From Lachnospiraceae bacterium UBA938 (lineage in GTDB: Bacteria; Bacillota; Clostridia; Lachnospirales; Lachnospiraceae): DNA of 64,000 bases. The notes beneath the pieces were generated by a model, which ran no database searches, was not told where the DNA came from, and saw nothing but the letters and a program-made list of their open reading frames with translations. Position numbers and translations under genes: made by a program. The stretch spans positions 1-64,000 of the forward strand of contig DBDG01000033.1 in NCBI GenBank assembly GCA_002293475.1, given 5' to 3'. Shown in pieces: positions 60,746-64,000 of the stretch. How positions within the stretch are numbered: the first letter of the stretch is position 1; each line of letters opens with the position of its first letter.

Positions 60746-61696
60746 TTATCCCAATTCATGTGTGCGGCAACAGCTCACAAAATGTTTGGAAGATATCTCC
60801 TGCAGCTGCTGCTCTTGCTGGCATGCCTCCGATGAAAAGCGGCAGCGAGGAAGGAAGCGACATCCCGGCTTGGGGTCGATCGGCGAAATAATCTCACCAT
60901 GTAATATTTCCCGTTTTTGCGTATGATGGATGTCAACAGAAGGGATAGCCGAGAGCAGCGCTCGTGTGTATGGGTGCATCGGGTGCTGAAACAGCTCCTT
61001 AGCAGAACATTTTTCCACTACTTGTCCCAAGTACATCACGCAGATATCATCAGAAATATGACGAACAACAGACATATCGTGAGTAACAAACATATATGTT
61101 AATTCTTTCTGCTGCTGCAGTTTTTTTAACAAATTGAGAACCTGGGCCTGGATTGAAACGTCCAAGGCAGAGACTGGTTCATCGCAGACTACAAAACGGG
61201 GATTCAGTGCCAGTGCCCGGGCGATTCCTACGCGCTGACGGCGTCCGCCATCCAGTTCATGGGGATATGACATACGTAAACGACTATCGATGCCGACAGA
61301 TTCCATCAATTCCTGAGTAGCATCGTCAATGGAATTCTTCCGGTATCGCTTTGATATAACTAACGGTTCACGGATCGTGGCATCCACAGTTTTACGGGGA
61401 TCAAGAGAAGAGTAAGGATCTTGAAAGATAATCTGCATCCGCTCCCGTGCCTCACGAAGTGTTTTCCCTTTTACAGAAGTAATATTTTGGCCTTCCAGTA
61501 AAATTTGACCGGAGGTGCTTTCGTGCAGGTGAATGATAGTTCTGCCCAATGTAGATTTTCCACAACCGGATTCTCCTACTACGCCGAGAGTTTTACCCTT
61601 TTCAATTATAAATGAAACGTTATCAACAGCGTGCAGCACTCCCCGCGGTGTGGTAAAATACTTGCACAAATTCTTAACTTCAATAACTGGTACCAT
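60746..61696 (-). CDS. Oligopeptide/dipeptide ABC transporter ATPase (DppF/OppF type)
   Basis: 316-residue ABC ATPase: Walker A GESGCGKST (41-49), signature LDGGRRQRVGIARAL (Asp for Ser), Walker B FVVCDEPVSALD, and the C-terminal oligopeptide extension with clustered Cys (PGCRFLPRCRFSSEACQ). GGAGGATA supports the ATG at 61696; the frame is open much further but overlaps the upstream gene wrongly. Overlaps dppD by 17 bases. Confidence 0.9.
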   Translation of the reverse strand: MVPVIEVKNLCKYFTTPRGVLHAVDNVSFIIEKGKTLGVVGESGCGKSTLGRTIIHLHESTSGQILLEGQNITSVKGKTLREARERMQIIFQDPYSSLDPRKTVDATIREPLVISKRYRKNSIDDATQELMESVGIDSRLRMSYPHELDGGRRQRVGIARALALNPRFVVCDEPVSALDVSIQAQVLNLLKKLQQQKELTYMFVTHDMSVVRHISDDICVMYLGQVVEKCSAKELFQHPMHPYTRALLSAIPSVDIHHTQKREILHGEIISPIDPKPGCRFLPRCRFSSEACQQEQQLQEISSKHFVSCCRTHELG

Positions 61697-62702
61697 GTTT
61701 ATCCTCCTGCAACTTGACCTCATTGATATGACAGCAGCGGCACTGATGGCCATCGGTGGTGGTATACATCGTGATGGGATCCTGGCAGCATTCCGGCGTT
61801 GCATAAGAACAGCGGGGATGGAAAGCACATCCTCTTGGCAAATCAGTGGGATCAGGCGGCAAGCCATCAATGGAATGTAACCATTCTTCGTCCTCATTCA
61901 TATTAGGGATAGCCCTGAATAAACCGATAGTATATGGATGGGACGGGTGATCAAATATCTGCTCTTTAGAACCATATTCAATAATATTTCCCGCATATAT
62001 AACAGCCACATAATTGCAAGTGGTGGCGACTACCCCCATATCATGAGAGATCAATAACATGGCGGTATTATATTTGGCACGTAATTCGGCGATCAGATCC
62101 AGTACCTGGGCTTGGATGGTCACATCCAGTGCCGTAGTGGGCTCGTCAGCAAGCAGCAAGTCAGGATTGCAGGCTAAAGCAATAGCGATGACTACGCGCT
62201 GTTTCATGCCACCAGAGAACTGGTGTGGGTACTCATAATATCGATCCTCTGGAATACCTACCATGGTTAGCATCTCTTTGGCCTGCTTATCAAAATCCTC
62301 ATTGGATCCTTGCCGGTGCAGACGTATCACCTCAGCAATCTGATCACCAACACGCTGGACTGGGTTCAATGCGGTCATCGGATCCTGAAATATCATGGAA
62401 ATTTTACTGCCGCGAATCTTACGCATATCCGATGCAGACTGCTCAAATAGATTAAGGCCGTTGAGGCATACGGTTCCATCAGCAATTCTGGCACCTACGT
62501 CAGGAAGAATCCGCAGGATAGATTTTGCAATGGTCGTCTTGCCGGCTCCGGTTTCTCCGACGAGGCCCAATGTTTTGCCTCTATCCAATCGGAAAGATAC
62601 ACCATTCACTGCATGAACCGTTTTCCCATCAGAAAAATACTCAACAGCTAAATTATTTACTTCTAGAAAAGGGATAAGCGGGTTCTTTTCATGTTCAGCC
62701 AT
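61680..62702 (-). CDS. Oligopeptide/dipeptide ABC transporter ATPase (DppD/OppD type)
   Basis: 340-residue ABC ATPase: Walker A GETGAGKTT (49-57), signature FSGGMKQRVVIAIAL, Walker B LLLADEPTTALDVT, and the oligopeptide C-terminal domain (LPRGCAFHPRCSYATPECC). Works as heterodimer with the next product. Dpp/Opp-type importers also move oligosaccharides or glycosides in some bacteria, so a sugar substrate is possible given the sulfatases. Confidence 0.92.
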   Translation of the reverse strand: MAEHEKNPLIPFLEVNNLAVEYFSDGKTVHAVNGVSFRLDRGKTLGLVGETGAGKTTIAKSILRILPDVGARIADGTVCLNGLNLFEQSASDMRKIRGSKISMIFQDPMTALNPVQRVGDQIAEVIRLHRQGSNEDFDKQAKEMLTMVGIPEDRYYEYPHQFSGGMKQRVVIAIALACNPDLLLADEPTTALDVTIQAQVLDLIAELRAKYNTAMLLISHDMGVVATTCNYVAVIYAGNIIEYGSKEQIFDHPSHPYTIGLFRAIPNMNEDEEWLHSIDGLPPDPTDLPRGCAFHPRCSYATPECCQDPITMYTTTDGHQCRCCHINEVKLQEDKHGTSY

Positions 62703-62720
62703 TACAGAAGTCTCCTTTTA

Positions 62721-63608
62721 TTATCTTTTCAATTTTGGATCAAGTGCATCTCGTAGCCCATCACCCATCAAATTCAGGGAAAGGATGGTTATGGTTATTG
62801 CTAAGCCGGGAAAAATCACCATGTGCGGGCATTGCCGAATAAACTGCCGTGCACCGGCCAGCATGGCTCCCCATTCTGGAATAGGAGGCTGTACACCTAA
62901 GCCAATGAAACTCAGGCTGGCGCCCATGGCAATCATATAAGCAACACCCATAGTAGCTTGTACAATATTAGGAGAACAAGCATTGGGAATCATATGATTT
63001 ACTACAATACGGAGTTTACTGCAATTGACCGACTTGGCGGCTTCTATATATTCATTATCGCGAATACCCATCATTTGGGCGCGCAACATACGGGCGGCAG
63101 GCGGTATGCTGTTTACGGATAAAGCTAAAATAGTGTTGCCATAGCCAGGGCCTAAGACAGTAGAGATGACAATAGTCAGCAGCATAGCGGGCAATGACTG
63201 AACAATATCCAGAGTACGCATAATAATATTATCGGTCTGTCCGCCAAAATATCCTGCCACGGCACCAATCATCATACCGGTCAGAGTACCGATTGTTATT
63301 GAAAAAAGACCCATGGTAACGGAGTAGCGGCCACCATATAAAACACGGCTTAAGATATCCCGTCCCAATTCATCAGTGCCAAACCAATGTTGAGCTGACG
63401 GTCCTTGTTGAGCCACCTCCATATTAATAGCTGAATAGTCATATGGGATGATCCAGGAGGAAAAGAGCAATAATAATAATTCCGCCGCAAATATAATCAG
63501 GCCTAGCATAGCCAGCTTATTTTTACGCATTTGCTTTAGGACACGTAATAACTCAGACTGCTTTTTCGGTACTTTTGCTTTCTCCGTAACAGAAATTGTT
63601 TTAAGCAT
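62721..63608 (-). CDS. Oligopeptide/dipeptide ABC transporter permease (DppC type)
   Basis: 295-residue permease of the DppC/OppC family: N-terminal span (LAMLGLIIFAAELLLLLFSSW), HWFGTDELGRDILSRVLYGGR, and the EAA loop EYIEAAKSVNCSKLRIVVNHMIPN, ending LGDGLRDALDPK-like (MGDGLRDALDPKLKR). Overlaps the upstream permease by 8 bases. Confidence 0.93.
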   Translation of the reverse strand: MLKTISVTEKAKVPKKQSELLRVLKQMRKNKLAMLGLIIFAAELLLLLFSSWIIPYDYSAINMEVAQQGPSAQHWFGTDELGRDILSRVLYGGRYSVTMGLFSITIGTLTGMMIGAVAGYFGGQTDNIIMRTLDIVQSLPAMLLTIVISTVLGPGYGNTILALSVNSIPPAARMLRAQMMGIRDNEYIEAAKSVNCSKLRIVVNHMIPNACSPNIVQATMGVAYMIAMGASLSFIGLGVQPPIPEWGAMLAGARQFIRQCPHMVIFPGLAITITILSLNLMGDGLRDALDPKLKR

Positions 63609-64000
63609 GGATGGTCACCTTCCTTTTTTTGCCTTTTGATGCGTACTGCGCCCTTATGCGCGGGTCTACTGCCGCATAAAGAAGATCGACCCCCAGCATG
63701 CAGAAACTAAACATTATCGCCAAAAAAATGGAGCCTACTTGTACTACGGGATAATCACGGCCATTAACGGCACTAATGATTAATTGTCCCATGCCTGGGA
63801 TACCGAATATTGTTTCAATGATTATCGTTCCTCCAAGCATTTTGCCAAAATGCGAGCCTATTATAGTAATAATCGGGATCAGCCCATTTTTCAGTGCATG
63901 TTTCATGACAACTTGCCATTCAGACATGCCTTTGGCCCGTGCTGTTGTGATGTAATCAGCACGAATCACGTCTAACATACTGGAGCGCGTCTGGCGGGCC
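63601..64000 (-). CDS. Oligopeptide/dipeptide ABC transporter permease (DppB type), partial
   Basis: C-terminal 132 codons of a DppB/OppB permease; the gene continues beyond the right edge of the window. Seen: the EAA-like loop DYITTARAKGMSEWQVVMKHALKN, the GGTIIIETIFGIPGMGQL block and the last span with VDLLYAAVDPRIR. The first visible codons run ARQTRSSM, the standard sequence before this loop. Confidence 0.9.
   Translation of the reverse strand, partial: ARQTRSSMLDVIRADYITTARAKGMSEWQVVMKHALKNGLIPIITIIGSHFGKMLGGTIIIETIFGIPGMGQLIISAVNGRDYPVVQVGSIFLAIMFSFCMLGVDLLYAAVDPRIRAQYASKGKKRKVTIHA

Overview
The window looks like an accessory-rich stretch of a low-to-mid GC Firmicute chromosome, most likely a gut Clostridia (Lachnospiraceae-like). 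The support is AGGAGG ribosome sites, TTGACA/TATAAT promoters, lipobox solute-binding proteins, LplB/YtcP-type sugar permeases, YesM/YesN-type two-component regulation and a Gram-positive-style Tad locus. No rRNA, tRNA or CRISPR array was seen.

Layout. 1-5.6 kb: an IS1634-like insertion sequence, a damaged tyrosine recombinase, a VbhA/Fic toxin-antitoxin pair between two 52-bp direct repeats, fused fragments of a xylulokinase and a fucose-isomerase-like gene, and a Phd antitoxin beside a frameshifted ParE toxin. 5.7-19.5 kb: a coherent carbohydrate operon with sugar ABC importer, clan GH-A hydrolase, Asp/Glu racemase, GntR repressor, split transketolase, glycerate kinase, hydroxypyruvate-reductase-type dehydrogenase, permuted GH3 and a Dabb protein. 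A shared ACAT-NN-TACGTA site lies in front of the importer and the transketolase. 19.5-24.7 kb: a gene graveyard (ABC ATPase, alcohol dehydrogenase, radical SAM, surface protein and prepilin-peptidase remnants) with intact flavodoxin, HipBA and PIN modules.

24.7-35.1 kb: a Tad pilus locus (CpaB, TadZ, TadA, TadB, TadC, pilin-like peptide), a 16-bp minisatellite, a sigma-like factor, unknown proteins, a replication-initiator-like protein and a broken Cys/His-rich coiled-coil gene. 35.1-37.9 kb: a strikingly AT-rich island holding a probable RiPP system: a 38-residue Cys-containing precursor, a stem-loop, a radical SAM/SPASM maturase and a translationally coupled amidohydrolase. 37.8-41 kb: a chimeric DUF5688/Rpn-like gene, a sigma gene split by a stop codon and other mobile-element debris.

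41-57.5 kb: a probable C-glycoside catabolic locus. A DUF6379-type C-deglycosidase beta subunit and its isomerase-like alpha subunit are followed by two Gfo/Idh/MocA dehydrogenases, an amidohydrolase, a GH31 alpha-xylosidase, a histidine kinase/response regulator pair and an RbsA/RbsC-type importer. 57.6-64 kb: two convergent sulfatases and the dpp-type oligopeptide ABC operon, whose first visible gene runs off the right edge.

The two regions I would look at first are the RiPP island and the C-glycoside locus, because in both the gene neighbourhood predicts a concrete and testable chemistry. All family assignments are from reading motifs by eye; no search was run.
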